DNA from: Coriobacteriia bacterium
GTDB lineage: Bacteria > Actinomycetota > Coriobacteriia > Coriobacteriales > Eggerthellaceae
DNA: 64,000 bases
Direction of reading: 5' to 3'
Assembly: GCA_030536315.1 (NCBI GenBank)
Contig: JAUNQF010000001.1
Span: 12,831-76,830 of the forward strand
Shown here: in pieces, positions 32,301-42,557 of the stretch
Numbering within the stretch: position 1 is the stretch's first letter
How the letters are laid out: every line of letters begins with the position of its first letter
Notes under the pieces: generated by a model
What the model saw: only the letters and a program-made list of their open reading frames with translations
The model's database searches: none
Told to the model about the DNA's origin: nothing
Position numbers and translations under genes: made by a program

Positions 32301-34507
32301 ATCCTGCAACATTCCCAACTTATACAATTCATCTTGAAACCGATGGCGAAAAGAATGTAGCTCATGTTTACTACTTAAGACAGACAAATATTTCATTTAC
32401 CGTTCATTACAAGCTTGAAACCACAAAGAGCTATGCAGATACAAATGATCAAGAAACTGCTGAACATAAAGCAGAACACTGGAATGATGAAGCAGTATCT
32501 GAAGATGCAGTAAAAGGTACAAACACACACTTCTATGACGATCAAAAATTGTCGCCATATTCTGGTCAGTTTACATATGGTTATTCATTTAACTTATGCG
32601 ACAAGACTGATTGGGGCTTCGATATTCCAGGTTATACACTTAGAGGATTTAAGAATTCTTCAGGAGATGTTATAGGTAATACAATTACAACTGATCCATT
32701 AACTGAAGTTTTAGCTCCGGTAGATACAGATTTAAGTAAGAATGAGTATTACATTTACTATGTAAAGAACGCTAATGAAGAATTTACCGTAAAATATAAC
32801 TTCGAAACATATGAATATGCTTCTGGGCAAGAGACTGACCCAGACAAGCGCTTTAAGTATGATTCTACAAAAGATGTAAAATTCCACTCTTATCTTGGAG
32901 ATGTAGTTGATAAAGATTATTATGATACAAGAACCATGGATGTATTAAAGCAAGAATTCCCGGGCTTTACTTTTATAGATGATTTGATGAGCCCTAAAGA
33001 ATTAACGCTTGAGTATGGACAAACTGAAGCAGAAAGAACAATTAATTGTTACTATTCTCGTGATTATTATAATCCACCTGAGTCTGCGGGTTATACGGCA
33101 ACTTATTGGGCAAATAAGATTGTAGATGGAGTTGTTAAGACTGATGAATTTGAATATCTTGGTGAAAAAGAATTTGATGCAATCTTCGATGAGCCTGTTA
33201 CAGTTAAACCTCGTGAGGCTGCTTTGCTTCAAAAGTCTGTAAAAGGCAATGAAAAGCTTGTTGAAGATTTTGGTGAGGAATATTTGTTTGATCATGCTGA
33301 TTATACTGCCGACACAACAGCAGAAAGCTTTAAAGTTGATGCTTCTCATACTCAATCAGTGAAGGTTTATTATAAGCCATATCTTGGTCCTAACCCACCT
33401 TCACCACAAGAGGCTGCATTTACTGTTACCTATAAGGGTCTAAGTATTGAAGCTGCGAAGGCTGGTGGAACTCACATAAGGGAACAATATACCGAAAAAC
33501 TTGCAGAAATTAATTTTGGTGCATGACCAGATGCTAAGATTACTATTGGCTATCAAGAACCATTAGCTCCAAAGAATAAGGTTAACCAGACATTTACAGG
33601 CTTTACTTATAATGCTAACTTAGTTGATATTAATGGTAGCCCTGCTACAACTCCATGGGAGCTAGACTTAGATACTGCAGCAAAGCAGACTGGTAATACA
33701 ATTACTTTGTATTATGATCGTGATGTTTATGATCCACCTGAGCCTCCTAATCCACCTACACCATTTGGTTATAAGATTAATCACATGGTTCAAAGCCTAG
33801 ATTACTTACTACATGGTATTGGTGAAGAATATGTATGTGAGCAAGAAGATTATATGAAGGCTGTTTATGGTGAGACTGTACAAGGTTCATATGCTGGAAA
33901 TACAGACATGAAAGCTAAGATTGATGCATTTAGGGAAGCTAATAAGACTGAGTCTGGTGAATATGGCTTTACATTAAGAGAAGATGATCCAATTAGCCCA
34001 GCTTCGCTGTATATTGATAAGCCTGATACTTATGAGTTCTATGTATATTATGATAGAGGACTTGATGATAAGTACACATTTAAGACTCAGAGAATGGTTA
34101 AGAATCCTGATTTTATTAGAGGAACTTCTGATGTTGAATACTTGGCGTTTGAAGATCCTCAAGAGTGTTATCCACTTTATAAGCAGGAAGTTGTTGATGC
34201 TACATGTACTGAAAGAATTTGGACACCTATTGAGGGCTATACTTTTGAGAATAGATGTAATCCAGATTCTATTACAATTCCTCAAACACCTGGCAATTTG
34301 CTAATGGCTTCTGCTTCAAATGAGGATTTGGGAACAATTCAAGGTTTCTATGATCTTGTTGAATATCCTCAGCCAGAATATGTAAATGGTCAAACTGGCG
34401 ATTCGCTAGGCTGGATTGTTGGAGCGCTTTCTGTTACTGCTCTTATTGGATTAGGACTCTTCCTTGCAATGAGTAGACGCAAGATTAAGTATGTTCCTAA
34501 GCACTAA
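23363..34507 (+). CDS. Giant repeat-rich surface protein, 3714 residues
   Basis: One continuous frame once at least 17 TGA codons are read as Trp; standard code gives about a dozen fragments. Residues 28-50 are a signal peptide ending in AYA. The N-terminal half holds Listeria-Bacteroides (InlB B-type) repeats with signatures such as YAQWV, FDGWYEDS and YKFKGW, the last with Trp from TGA. From about 29450 there are some 15 MucBP-like repeats of roughly 75-110 residues, each closing with YYDR, YYTR or a variant. The C-terminus is NGQTGDSLG, a membrane helix, then RRK: a reduced sortase-like signal without LP. It is probably a long wall-attached stalk or adhesin for host mucus or glycans. The start is supported by AAGGAG; a terminator follows. 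No enzyme domain was recognised. Confidence 0.88.
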
Positions 34508-34523
34508 GCGCTAGCTAATTTGC

Positions 34524-34529
34524 TATAAT
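34524..34529 (+). promoter_or_regulatory. TATAAT -10 box upstream of 34571
   Basis: TATAAT immediately precedes the terminator-like hairpin at 34531-34555, so a transcript for the next gene would begin inside the hairpin. Confidence 0.4.
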
Positions 34530-34530
34530 G

Positions 34531-34555
34531 AAGGCCTGTCATTTTGGCAGGCCTT
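34531..34555 (+). terminator. Terminator of the giant gene
   Basis: Stem AAGGCCTG / CAGGCCTT followed by TGTTTT. Confidence 0.75.
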
Positions 34556-34570
34556 TGTTTTGTGAGGTGA

Positions 34571-35695
34571 ATGATGATTGAAGAAATTCGAAACAAGTTT
34601 GAAACTGACGATAATTTTCGCGGAATTTCAATTGCTGTAATTGCTGTTGTTGCAGGTATTTTGCTTGTTGCAGCGGTTTCGCTTATCTTCGCTAAGTTCA
34701 CCACTGTTGCTGATAAAACCAGCTTTATTATTAATGATGCTTTTTATGTTGTAATTAATCGCGATGAAGCCGTTTATAATGAAGAAACTGGCGCGGACGA
34801 TTTCAACATTTATATGACGGCTTTCAATTTTTCGACGCCGCCTTCTTATGAAGATGTCAATGAGACCGGTTGGGATGAAAATACTCCAACTACCGATCAG
34901 CTTTCTGAGGATGAAATTAATAACCTTAATTATTATGAGTCTGAGCGTATTAACGAAAAGACAGCTAATGAGCTGGCAAAAGAAATGTCTCAGATGAAGA
35001 GCGTAAGTGCTTACATGGATGTTTATGCCTTGCAGGGGACTTCGGAGCTTAAACTTCCTGTTGCTTATGAGGATGTTTATGGCGATGAAGAAGATCCAGA
35101 CTATGTTGGCACCCCAACTATTTTTGGAAATGCTAAATCAGGCCAGTGGTATTCCTTCGAAATGACGGTTAGCCTTAAGGATACATCGCCAATGAAATTA
35201 TATTTTATGCCGAATTCTGAACTTATGCCAAATGCCGAGCCTGTTGTAATTACTTTTGAGGTGGCTTGCAAAATGAGTCCGGAAATGCGTGCGAAAGCAG
35301 ATGCCGCTAATAAAGAAATAGCCGAGAAGCAAGCGGCTGAGAGCATCGAAATGCCTGCTTGCTCTATAAAATTGGTTGATGGCTGGTATGCTGAGACCGA
35401 GCGCACTGCAAATGTTAAGCTTAAGAATCCAAGGTTTGCGGAAGGCACAATTAGCATTAGTTATAGTTCTTCGACCGATGCGAAAAGCCTTGTTGAATCG
35501 CTGAATGCGCGTTCCGAGACCCCTATGACAATTTCTGAGACCACGATTTCTGGCCATTTGTATTACCGATCTGATCGTGTAGATAATAGTGTTTTGCTTG
35601 TGACTGACGGCAAAAATGGCCATGCCATTCAAATCAATATCACCGGCCTCAGCTTTGACGACGCTTACTCCCTCATCTCCAACCTCACCTTTTAA
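34571..35695 (+). CDS. Single-helix membrane protein, unknown function
   Basis: A 374-residue protein with a short cytoplasmic N-terminus, one helix (about residues 18-40) and a large outer domain. I do not recognise the family. An acidic, Tyr/Asp-rich section lies at about 60-190, followed by a segment rich in Ala, Glu and Lys near 235-260. The last 110 residues alternate strands and turns, with a Trp in DGWYAE and a YRSD loop, which suggests a beta-sandwich. No TGA is used. GAGGTGA precedes the ATG. Its place between two surface proteins, on the same strand, suggests an envelope role. A degenerate copy of the 22-base repeat sits right after its stop. Confidence 0.7.
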   Translation: MMIEEIRNKFETDDNFRGISIAVIAVVAGILLVAAVSLIFAKFTTVADKTSFIINDAFYVVINRDEAVYNEETGADDFNIYMTAFNFSTPPSYEDVNETGWDENTPTTDQLSEDEINNLNYYESERINEKTANELAKEMSQMKSVSAYMDVYALQGTSELKLPVAYEDVYGDEEDPDYVGTPTIFGNAKSGQWYSFEMTVSLKDTSPMKLYFMPNSELMPNAEPVVITFEVACKMSPEMRAKADAANKEIAEKQAAESIEMPACSIKLVDGWYAETERTANVKLKNPRFAEGTISISYSSSTDAKSLVESLNARSETPMTISETTISGHLYYRSDRVDNSVLLVTDGKNGHAIQINITGLSFDDAYSLISNLTF

Positions 35696-35696
35696 T

Positions 35697-35710
35697 CTGC
35701 CGGCGTTCAG
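35697..35710. repeat. Degenerate copy of the 22-bp repeat
   Basis: CTGCCGGCGTTCAG resembles the CTGCCCGCGGTCAG core of the copies at 10656 and 38075 and lies two bases after a stop codon, like the other copies. Confidence 0.35.
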
Positions 35711-35721
35711 AATTATATAAC

Positions 35722-35750
35722 TTGCAAAAGCCCAGCAAAATCTGTATAAT
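35722..35750 (+). promoter_or_regulatory. Promoter of the envelope protein gene at 35793
   Basis: TTGCAA at 35722-35727, a 17-base spacer, and TATAAT at 35745-35750. The gene has a leader of about 35 bases with a strong AGGAGG site. Confidence 0.6.
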
Positions 35751-35792
35751 ATCGTGTTTGCAATTAGATAAATTGGTTATATAGGAGGCAAA

Positions 35793-38075
35793 ATGAATGC
35801 ATCATCTTACATTTATGGGGCGTATTTAAATTTTGTAACTAACGGTGGAGGCGGCGGTACTGAATCTGTTGACGCAAGCGCTCAGACGGGTGATATAGTT
35901 GCAATTTTGGTCTGTTTACTTGCTTGTTTGATGGTAGTTGCAGCAGGCCTTATCTTCGGTGTTATGTACAAAAGATCTAAAATAACTTGTGCAAACCATT
36001 CAAGGTTTGGCGCTTTAACTCAAACAATAATTAACAACAAGATTATTGTGGCTGCAATTTTGGCAGTTTGTGTAATTGCTATTGCTGTCGGGGCCTTTAC
36101 TGCTCGCGCTCTTGCGGATGTAAACGATGATCCTGAAAAGCCTGCGGCACCTCCATATTCGCAGGTTGTTGCAAATGGTGATGCCTCAAATGGCGAAGTT
36201 AGTGTTGACACAATTCATATTGTTGACTCTTATGCTGCGCAATATAATAAGGTTCCGGAAATTAAATCATTTTCGATTAATGCCATAAATGGTGTTGATG
36301 CTTTGAAGTTGGGTAATTGGCATGTTTCAATTGATGGTTTTGAAGTATATTCTGGTCCTGCTACAATGAATGGCATGGACATTTCTTATTTTCCGAAAAA
36401 TCTTAACACATTTGATATTGATATTAGTGCCGATGGTGTTTCTTCTGACGTGTTTGATCAAATTAATGGAGTAAAAGGTCTTGCTGTAGAATTTCGCGTT
36501 GACTCTTTTAGGGATGTATCAGAAATACCTGAGGCTTATGATGTTGGACTTACATTAAAAGAAAATACATGGGAAAGCCCTAAAAGCATAACAATTGCAA
36601 AAGAAGCTGAATTTAAGGAATATATCGAGTCGAAGGGTTGAACATTAGATGCTGACAATAACTATGTTAATAACATACCTGCATACACTCCTATTGATGA
36701 GATTTTGGAGCCCTGGAATTATGCGTTAGAAAGCGGTATGTTGGTTAATGATACTGGTTTTGAATTTTATCGTTGGAATATGAATAACAATGTAACTCCG
36801 TCAATATTATTGAGTGGTCAATTTTTTAATCCTGTTTGGTTCCCTGCTGAAAATACCGTTAACTTTTCTTATAACATCGGGCAGGATTGTAAGATAACCG
36901 ATTATGGCAAAAGCGTAATTGAAGCTCATGGTTGAACTATATATAAAGAACCATCGGTTGGTGGCGAAGGGGACACCTTTATTCAGGGGACAATCTCAAA
37001 TTTAGCACATATTAGTGAAATAAATTCTGTTCTGAATGCTGACTGTTTTTATTGTGAAAACGCTGTTTTTGCTGGATGGGATACGAGTGATGGTTATATT
37101 TTCGAAATTACTGGAGGAGATAGCCTTAATGCCTCGATAATTTTTGTTCCTGTCTATGTAGTAATTAGTGGCATGGTTAATGACGAATTAGGTAATGGAA
37201 TGCCAAACATAAGTGTATGTTTTGAAGATTTGAATGCTGATCGACGTGCAAGATTACAAGCTCGTCAGACTGGACAAGCAATTTATTCTACAGTTACTGA
37301 TGCTTCAGGGAATTATTTCTTGCTTGTTGCTAAAGGCATAAACGGGATACTTCGCTTCGGAGCTACTATTTATGATACAACAGACAATACTTGAGCTGGG
37401 GAATCGATGCTTATTGAAAATATCAGCGAACGTACAATTCCAAATGTTACAGTTTATACAAAAGGAATAATTGAGGTTACGTATAGCTTCCCTTCATCTG
37501 CTGCGAACAGTGCCAAGATTGATTTTGGGCAAATGAAGTTTTATACATCTGATGGACAAAAAGTATTTTATGGTTTATCTGGTAGTGGTCAAGCAAATAC
37601 TGCTGTAATTGAAACTTATGCACATATTAGCGGTAAGATTGTAATTGAGGTTCCTTCGCTTTATGGGGAAGTTAATGTATCTGATTCTGGCGACATTGCA
37701 AATCCTGCTAAGGTTAATTTGCAGATTAATTATAAGACTCCTGAGATGAGTGATTGTCGTGTTACTGGAACTGCATATTTATTGGATGAAAATGGGAAGA
37801 CTCCTATTCCAAATGCTATTTTAAGATTTCATGTTCGAGATCCTTATACTAAGGAAAAATTTACTATTACAGTAACTGCTGATGCAGATGGAAAATACGT
37901 TTTAAATGGTTTTCAAGATGCTTATATTTCTCAAGTTGATTGTTTGGATGCTGACGGGGAAACAATTTTGCATCAAAGACATTATGATGATGATGTAATG
38001 ATGTTTGGGGATGCTTTTGTTCTCGATGTTACCTTTGAACAAGTAACCCCTGGAAATAATTTGACTGCCGGATAA
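35793..38075 (+). CDS. Envelope protein with QTGD hinge and carboxypeptidase-regulatory-like domains
   Basis: A 760-residue protein. The first 30 residues have no signal peptide and lead to SAQTGDIV, a helix and KRSK, which is the same layout as the C-terminal sorting signal of the giant protein but placed at the N-terminus. A basic cytoplasmic loop and a second helix ending in ALADV follow, then an outer domain of about 640 residues. The later part has two carboxypeptidase-regulatory-like or CnaB-like modules (SGMVNDELGNGMPNI; TGTAYLLDENGKTPIPNA, each with a DASGNY/DADGKY turn). Three TGA codons are read as Trp (36639, 36933, 37392). TATAGGAGG precedes the ATG. It is likely an anchored adhesin or scaffold; the function is unknown. 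Confidence 0.8.
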
Positions 38076-38096
38076 TCGAGCACTGACCGCGGGCAG
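38075..38096. repeat. 22-bp dispersed repeat, copy 2
   Basis: Reverse complement of the copy at 10656-10677 with one mismatch. It lies between two convergent genes, overlapping the end of one, and may act there as a bidirectional terminator or protein-binding site. Confidence 0.55.
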
Positions 38097-38097
38097 A

Positions 38098-39288
38098 TTA
38101 ATGTTTGGGGTAGATGATGATGAAAATCGCTAGAAAGATAATAACTGCCGCGACCAGGATTGCATAAAATCCAACATAGCTGCCAGTTATTTCGGCGATT
38201 GTGCCTGGTAAGAGCCCAATTAGAAAACCGCCACTTGTGTATGCAACTTGGAAATCGCGAATGGTGCGCTCCCTTTTGCCTGCCGGTGAAAGCTCGATCG
38301 ATCACCTCGAAATTCCAACCGTTGCAATTGAACATCCAACAATAAATATGCACGACGAAGCGTAGGCCAAGACTTCGGACTGACCTGGCGCAAAGCAAAT
38401 GAAAACCGCGCCGGCTAGCAAAATAGCCGCAAACAAAATCGATCCTCAAAATGCGCCAAGCTTGTCGTAGACAAAGCCAGTCACAAGCTTGCTAACACAC
38501 AGTGCGATGCTCGAAAACGCAACAACGTTGGCCGCGACTTCGGCAGATGCACCGGCTGTCGAAAACAAAATGCTGAAGAAGTTAACGCCCACAATGGCAA
38601 CTCCGCCCAGCAAAAAAATTGCAAAGACAAAAATTCAATACTTGAGTTTAGAAATTGAAACGCCAGATGCCTTGTCTTCGACGGGCGAACTTTTGGAAGT
38701 CTCGACCGGGACCTTTGGCTTGTTCCTGATTAGCACAAACAGCAACGCGCCGATGGCAATTATGAGCAGGCCCTCGATAAGAAATGAAAATCCAAGCGAA
38801 AAGGTACTCAAGAAAAACAGCACAAGTGAAGGCAAAAATATGCCCGAAAAACTGGACCCCGAAGTTGCAATTCCTACGTGAACACTTGCTTTATTGCCAT
38901 ACCAATTATCCAGCAAAAGTGTCATTCCAGAAGCGCCACCCAGGCTGTATCCAACGCCCATCACAATCGAGCCCAGCGAATATATCACAACGTTATCCGA
39001 AAACGAGAAAATGATAAAACCCAGGCCAGTCGCCATCGTGGCGAGCGCGACGCCGATTCGGCAATCCAACTTTTTGTAATACGCAGCAATAAAAAACATC
39101 GAAACCAAGCTCGCCAAACTCCGAAGCGACACAATCAGGCTTCCATAAAAATGCGTCATGTTGGGTTGGTCAACAATATAGGGCTGGTAAACGCCAAAAG
39201 AAGTGCTTGGGCAGCCCACATTTACGAACATAATCAAAAACGCACACAACGTAATTACATATTTATACTTATTCTTCACGCCGCCCAT
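38098..39288 (-). CDS. Major facilitator superfamily transporter
   Basis: A 396-residue, 12-helix MFS permease. YYKKLDCRIG after helix 2 and YDKLGAF in the second half are the loop motifs of the family, and GVGYSLGGASG is a typical helix. The substrate is not evident; the general look is of oxalate/formate-antiporter-like MFS proteins. Three in-frame TGA codons, at 38635-38637 and two further on, are read as Trp; the first would end the protein after six helices. The ATG at 39288 overlaps TAGAAT, a -10 box; a GTG at 39279 lies exactly seven bases after that box, like the leaderless genes here, and may be the real start. Confidence 0.85.
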
Positions 39289-39566
39289 TCTACCACACCT
39301 ATTTAATCATTTGGGTAATCTATATAATGTGCACGCGCGGGGGCGTTAAATTTGAAATTTTCGTTGACTTGCAGGCAAAAAGTAGTATTATTCCACATTA
39401 CTGCGCTCGGTAGTGAGCGTGGGATGCTTGCGTTAGCAGGCAAAACAGCGAATTTGTTGCTGCTTTTGCTATAGTAAAAGTATGCTCTTTTTTGTTGTTT
39501 TGCGAACAAACGCAGGTGTGCAGCTTGACAATACACATGACAAGTGCCTGAAGCACACAGAAAAAT

Positions 39567-39651
39567 GGGCGCGTGCCCGAGCGGTTAAAGGGGACGGGCT
39601 GTAAACCCGTTGGCTATGCCTACCTAGGTTCGAAACCTAGCGCGCCCACCA
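39567..39651 (+). tRNA. tRNA-Tyr(GUA)
   Basis: Long-variable-arm tRNA with acceptor GGGCGCG/CGCGCCC, anticodon loop CTGTAAA (anticodon GTA), T arm CTAGGTTCGAAACCTAG and encoded CCA. First of three tRNA genes before tuf. Confidence 0.97.
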
Positions 39652-39655
39652 TTTT

Positions 39656-39730
<75 letters not shown>

Positions 39731-39734
39731 TTAT

Positions 39735-39811
39735 GGCGGTGTAGCTCAGGTGGCTAGAGCACACGGCTCATACCCGTGGCGTCACTGGTTCAAATCCAGT
39801 CACCGCTACCA
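39735..39811 (+). tRNA. tRNA-Met(CAU)
   Basis: Cloverleaf with acceptor GGCGGTG, anticodon loop CTCATAC (anticodon CAT), T arm CTGGTTCAAATCCAG and encoded CCA. The anticodon stem lacks the three G-C pairs of an initiator, so it is an elongator Met tRNA or a lysidine-modified Ile tRNA. Confidence 0.93.
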
Positions 39812-39870
39812 TTTAAAATAATGCCGAATCCTCGGCAAACCGATACTTCGGAGATTTAAGGAGGAAACTT

Positions 39871-41073
39871 ATGTCTAAGGAAAAATTTGAACGTACCAAA
39901 CCACATGTTAACATTGGTACTATTGGTCACGTTGACCATGGAAAGACAACTTTAACAGCTGCTATTTCCAAAACACTTTCGAGCAACGATGGTTCTCATG
40001 GCACAGCCAAAGCTGACTTCACAGCTTTCGAGGACATTGATAAAGCTCCTGAAGAGCGTGAACGTGGTATTACCATTTCGATCGCTCACATCGAATACGA
40101 AACAGACAAGCGTCACTATGCACACGTAGACTGCCCAGGCCACGCTGATTATGTTAAAAACATGATTACTGGTGCTGCTCAGATGGACGGTGCAATTCTT
40201 GTTATCGCTGCTACTGATGGTCCTATGGCTCAGACTCGTGAACACATTCTTTTGGCTCGCCAGGTTGGTGTACCTAAGATTGTTGTTTTCTTGAACAAAT
40301 GCGATATGGTTGATGACGCTGAACTTATCGAACTTGTTGAGATGGAAGTTCGTGAACTTCTAAACACTTACGAATTCCCAGGCGACGACACTCCAATCAT
40401 TCAAGGTTCTGCTTTGAAGGCTTTGGAAGGCGACGCTGATGCTCAGGCAAAGATTTGGGAGCTCATGGATGCTATTGATGAATACATCCCAACTCCAGAA
40501 CGTGATAAGGATAAACCATTCTTGATGGCTATCGAAGACGTTATGACCATTACTGGTCGTGGTACTGTTGCAACTGGCCGTGTTGAGCGTGGTGTCCTTC
40601 ATGTTAACGACGAAGTTGACATCATCGGCATCAAAGAAACACCTAAGACAGTTGTTACTGGTATCGAGATGTTCCGTAAGCTTCTTGACGAAGCTCAAGC
40701 TGGCGACAACGTTGGTGTTTTGCTTCGTGGTACAAAGCGTGAGGAAATCGAACGTGGTCAGGTTCTTTGCAAGCCAGGTTCTGTAGAGCCTCACACTGAA
40801 TTCGAAGGTCAAGTTTACATCTTGACAAAGGACGAAGGTGGCCGTCACACTCCATTTGCTGATGGTTATCGTCCTCAGTTCTACTTCCGCACAACTGACA
40901 TTACTGGTGTTGCTCACTTACCAGAGGGCACAAAGATGGTAATGCCTGGTGATAATGTTACACTTCGCGGTGAACTTATCCACCCAGTTGCTATGGAAGA
41001 AGGTCTTCGCTTCGCTATCCGCGAAGGTGGCCGCACAGTTGGTTCTGGAAGAATCACAAAAATCCTTAAATAA
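39871..41073 (+). CDS. tuf: Elongation factor Tu
   Basis: Delivers aminoacyl-tRNA to the ribosome. The 400 residues match the family. GHVDHGKTT is the P-loop, [14 protein letters not shown] the switch region, DCPGHADY and NKCDMVDD the nucleotide-binding motifs, and domain 2/3 signatures ([23 protein letters not shown]) follow. AAGGAGG precedes the ATG. It is directly downstream of tRNA-Tyr, -Thr and -Met, probably one transcript; a small GCCGA/TCGGC hairpin between tRNA-Met and tuf may be a processing site. The gene uses TGG but no TGA for Trp, in keeping with a highly expressed gene. Confidence 0.99.
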   Translation: MSKEKFERTKPHVNIGTIGHVDHGKTTLTAAISKTLSSNDGSHGTAKADFTAFEDIDKAPEERERGITISIAHIEYETDKRHYAHVDCPGHADYVKNMITGAAQMDGAILVIAATDGPMAQTREHILLARQVGVPKIVVFLNKCDMVDDAELIELVEMEVRELLNTYEFPGDDTPIIQGSALKALEGDADAQAKIWELMDAIDEYIPTPERDKDKPFLMAIEDVMTITGRGTVATGRVERGVLHVNDEVDIIGIKETPKTVVTGIEMFRKLLDEAQAGDNVGVLLRGTKREEIERGQVLCKPGSVEPHTEFEGQVYILTKDEGGRHTPFADGYRPQFYFRTTDITGVAHLPEGTKMVMPGDNVTLRGELIHPVAMEEGLRFAIREGGRTVGSGRITKILK

Positions 41074-41093
41074 TTTAAGGTAAGACAAAACTT

Positions 41094-41121
41094 AAAGGGG
41101 CGAGGTTCGCTTCGCCCCTTT
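41094..41121 (+). terminator. Terminator after tuf
   Basis: Stem AAAGGGGCGA / TTCGCCCCTTT, ten base pairs, loop GGTTCGC. The U tract is short. Confidence 0.65.
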
Positions 41122-41188
41122 GCTGTCAATTGACAGAGAAGTCATGTGTAGAAAGAAGCTGAAAATTTAAAAACGAGAAAGGTTTGTT

Positions 41189-41338
41189 ATGCGTACATTG
41201 GCAACGATGGCGTGCACAGAGTGCAAACGCCGCAATTATACGACAACGAAAAACAAACAAAAGCACCCAGAGAGGCTTGAATTTAAAAAGTACTGCAAAT
41301 GGTGCGGACATTCGACCTTGCATAAGGAGACTCGTTAA
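41189..41338 (+). CDS. rpmG: 50S ribosomal protein bL33
   Basis: A 49-residue L33 of the zinc-binding type: CTEC and CKWC supply four Cys ligands. [17 protein letters not shown] and LEFKKYC are typical. GAGAAAGG lies upstream. Gene order rpmG, tRNA-Trp, secE, nusG, rplK, rplA is the classical bacterial arrangement. Confidence 0.96.
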   Translation: MRTLATMACTECKRRNYTTTKNKQKHPERLEFKKYCKWCGHSTLHKETR

Positions 41339-41364
41339 AGCTTAAATCTGCGAATGCGGATTGT

Positions 41365-41440
41365 AGGCCAGTAGTTCAATTGGTAGAGCGTCGGTCTCCA
41401 AAACCGAAAGTTGAGGGTTCGAGTCCTTCCTGGCCTGCCA
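41365..41440 (+). tRNA. tRNA-Trp(CCA)
   Basis: Cloverleaf with acceptor AGGCCAG, D arm GTTCAATTGGTAGAGC, anticodon loop CTCCAAA (anticodon CCA), T arm GAGGGTTCGAGTCCTTC and encoded CCA. The anticodon reads UGG, and position 24 is G, so it lacks the known D-arm change that lets a CCA tRNA read UGA. The UGA-reading Trp tRNA must be elsewhere or arise by modification. Confidence 0.97.
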
Positions 41441-41470
41441 GTTTACTGGTTAGAATTGAAAAGAGGAAAG

Positions 41471-41923
41471 ATGGCTAAGAAGTCAAAAACGCAAAAGGCG
41501 AAGGCAGCGGCTGCAAGGGCTGCGCGTAAGCAAGCTCGCATTGAAGCCGAAAAAGAGGCTGCGATCAAGGCTGCTCAACCTCAAGAGGAAAAGGTTGAAG
41601 AGTCAAAGATCAAGAAAGTCTTCAAGAAAAAGGAAGAAGAGCAACCTCAGGAGAAGACTGCTGCTCAGCTTCGTCAGGAACGTCGTGATGCTAAGATGGC
41701 TGCGAAGGAAAACCGCGCGCCGAAGAAGCATGGCAAGATTGTTCAATTTTTTATTGACGTTAAGGCTGAACTTAAGCGCGTTACCTGGCCGGATCGCAAG
41801 GATGTTGGTCAGTGGACTGGCGTTGTAATTGGCGCACTTTGCTTTTTTGGTTGTTATGTTGCTATCCTCGACAACTTAGTAGTTACTCCGATTTTGCTTT
41901 GGATTGCGAGTTTAGCCGGTTAA
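41471..41923 (+). CDS. secE: Preprotein translocase subunit SecE
   Basis: The small subunit of the SecYEG channel, one C-terminal helix (about residues 118-142) preceded by the conserved amphipathic VKAELKRVTWPDRKDV. The first 90 residues are a Lys/Ala/Glu-rich extension starting MAKKSKTQKAKAAAARAARK, a feature I associate with Coriobacteriia and other Actinobacteria. All Trp codons are TGG. AAAGAGGAAAG precedes the ATG; nusG follows after 16 bases. Confidence 0.96.
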   Translation: MAKKSKTQKAKAAAARAARKQARIEAEKEAAIKAAQPQEEKVEESKIKKVFKKKEEEQPQEKTAAQLRQERRDAKMAAKENRAPKKHGKIVQFFIDVKAELKRVTWPDRKDVGQWTGVVIGALCFFGCYVAILDNLVVTPILLWIASLAG

Positions 41924-41939
41924 TTCGGTGGAGGCTTAA

Positions 41940-42470
41940 ATGGCAAAAAGATGATACGTACTAAATACTTATTCGGGTTATGAACAGCAAGTTTATAACG
42001 CTTTAATGTCTCGTATTGAGACCATGAATTTGCAAAAGAATGTTTTTAAGGTGCAAATTCCAATCGAGCGCGTTGCCGAAATTAAAGAAGGCGGCGAACG
42101 CGTTGAAAAAGACAAGAAGGTTTTGCCAGGTTATATTTTGGTTCAGATGGAGCTCGATGATAGATCATGGGCTGCTGTTAGGAACACTCCTGGCGTTACG
42201 AGTTTTGTTGGAAGTGGTGGGAAACCTTCGCCACTTACTCGCGAAGAGTACAACAAAATTATGCACAGAAGTGGCACGAAGGTTGCAAGCCGAACTGCTA
42301 CTGCATTTGAAGTTGGCCAGACCGTTAAAGTTGTAAGCGGGCCGTTGGCGGACTTCGATGGCACAATTACTGAAATTATGACCGATTCTGGCAAGGTGAA
42401 AATTAATGTTTCGATCCTTGGTCGCGAAACTCCGGTTGAACTAAGTTTCAGTCAAATTGCCAAGATTTAA
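41940..42470 (+). CDS. nusG: Transcription antitermination protein NusG
   Basis: Links RNA polymerase to Rho or to the ribosome. 176 residues with an NGN domain and a C-terminal KOW domain (VKVVSGPLADFDGTITEI). The fifth codon is TGA (41952-41954). In nearly all NusG proteins this position is Trp (KRWYVLNTYSG), which makes it one of the clearest markers that UGA is Trp. An ATG at 42006 would lose the first strand of the domain. GGTGGAGG lies before the ATG. Confidence 0.97.
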
Positions 42471-42482
42471 TTTGAAAATTAG

Positions 42483-42521
42483 GTTGGCGAACCCAAGTGG
42501 ACAGGGGCTTCTTTCGCCAAC
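42483..42521 (+). promoter_or_regulatory. Hairpin in the rplKA leader
   Basis: GTTGGCGAA (42483-42491) pairs perfectly with TTCGCCAAC (42513-42521) between nusG and rplK. Ribosomal protein L1 represses rplKA by binding its mRNA leader; this hairpin is a candidate site, by inference from position. Confidence 0.4.
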
Positions 42522-42557
42522 AGTTGATAGATAGAGAATTGTTGAAAGGAAAAGACA

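Noticed and set aside
29450-34300. CRISPR or DNA-level tandem repeat
   Set aside because: The repeats are visible at protein level only; DNA units are diverged and long, with no spacer-repeat pattern.
39303-39536. 77-codon minus-strand ORF upstream of the tRNA genes
   Set aside because: No ribosome site or recognisable sequence; it lies in a likely promoter region.
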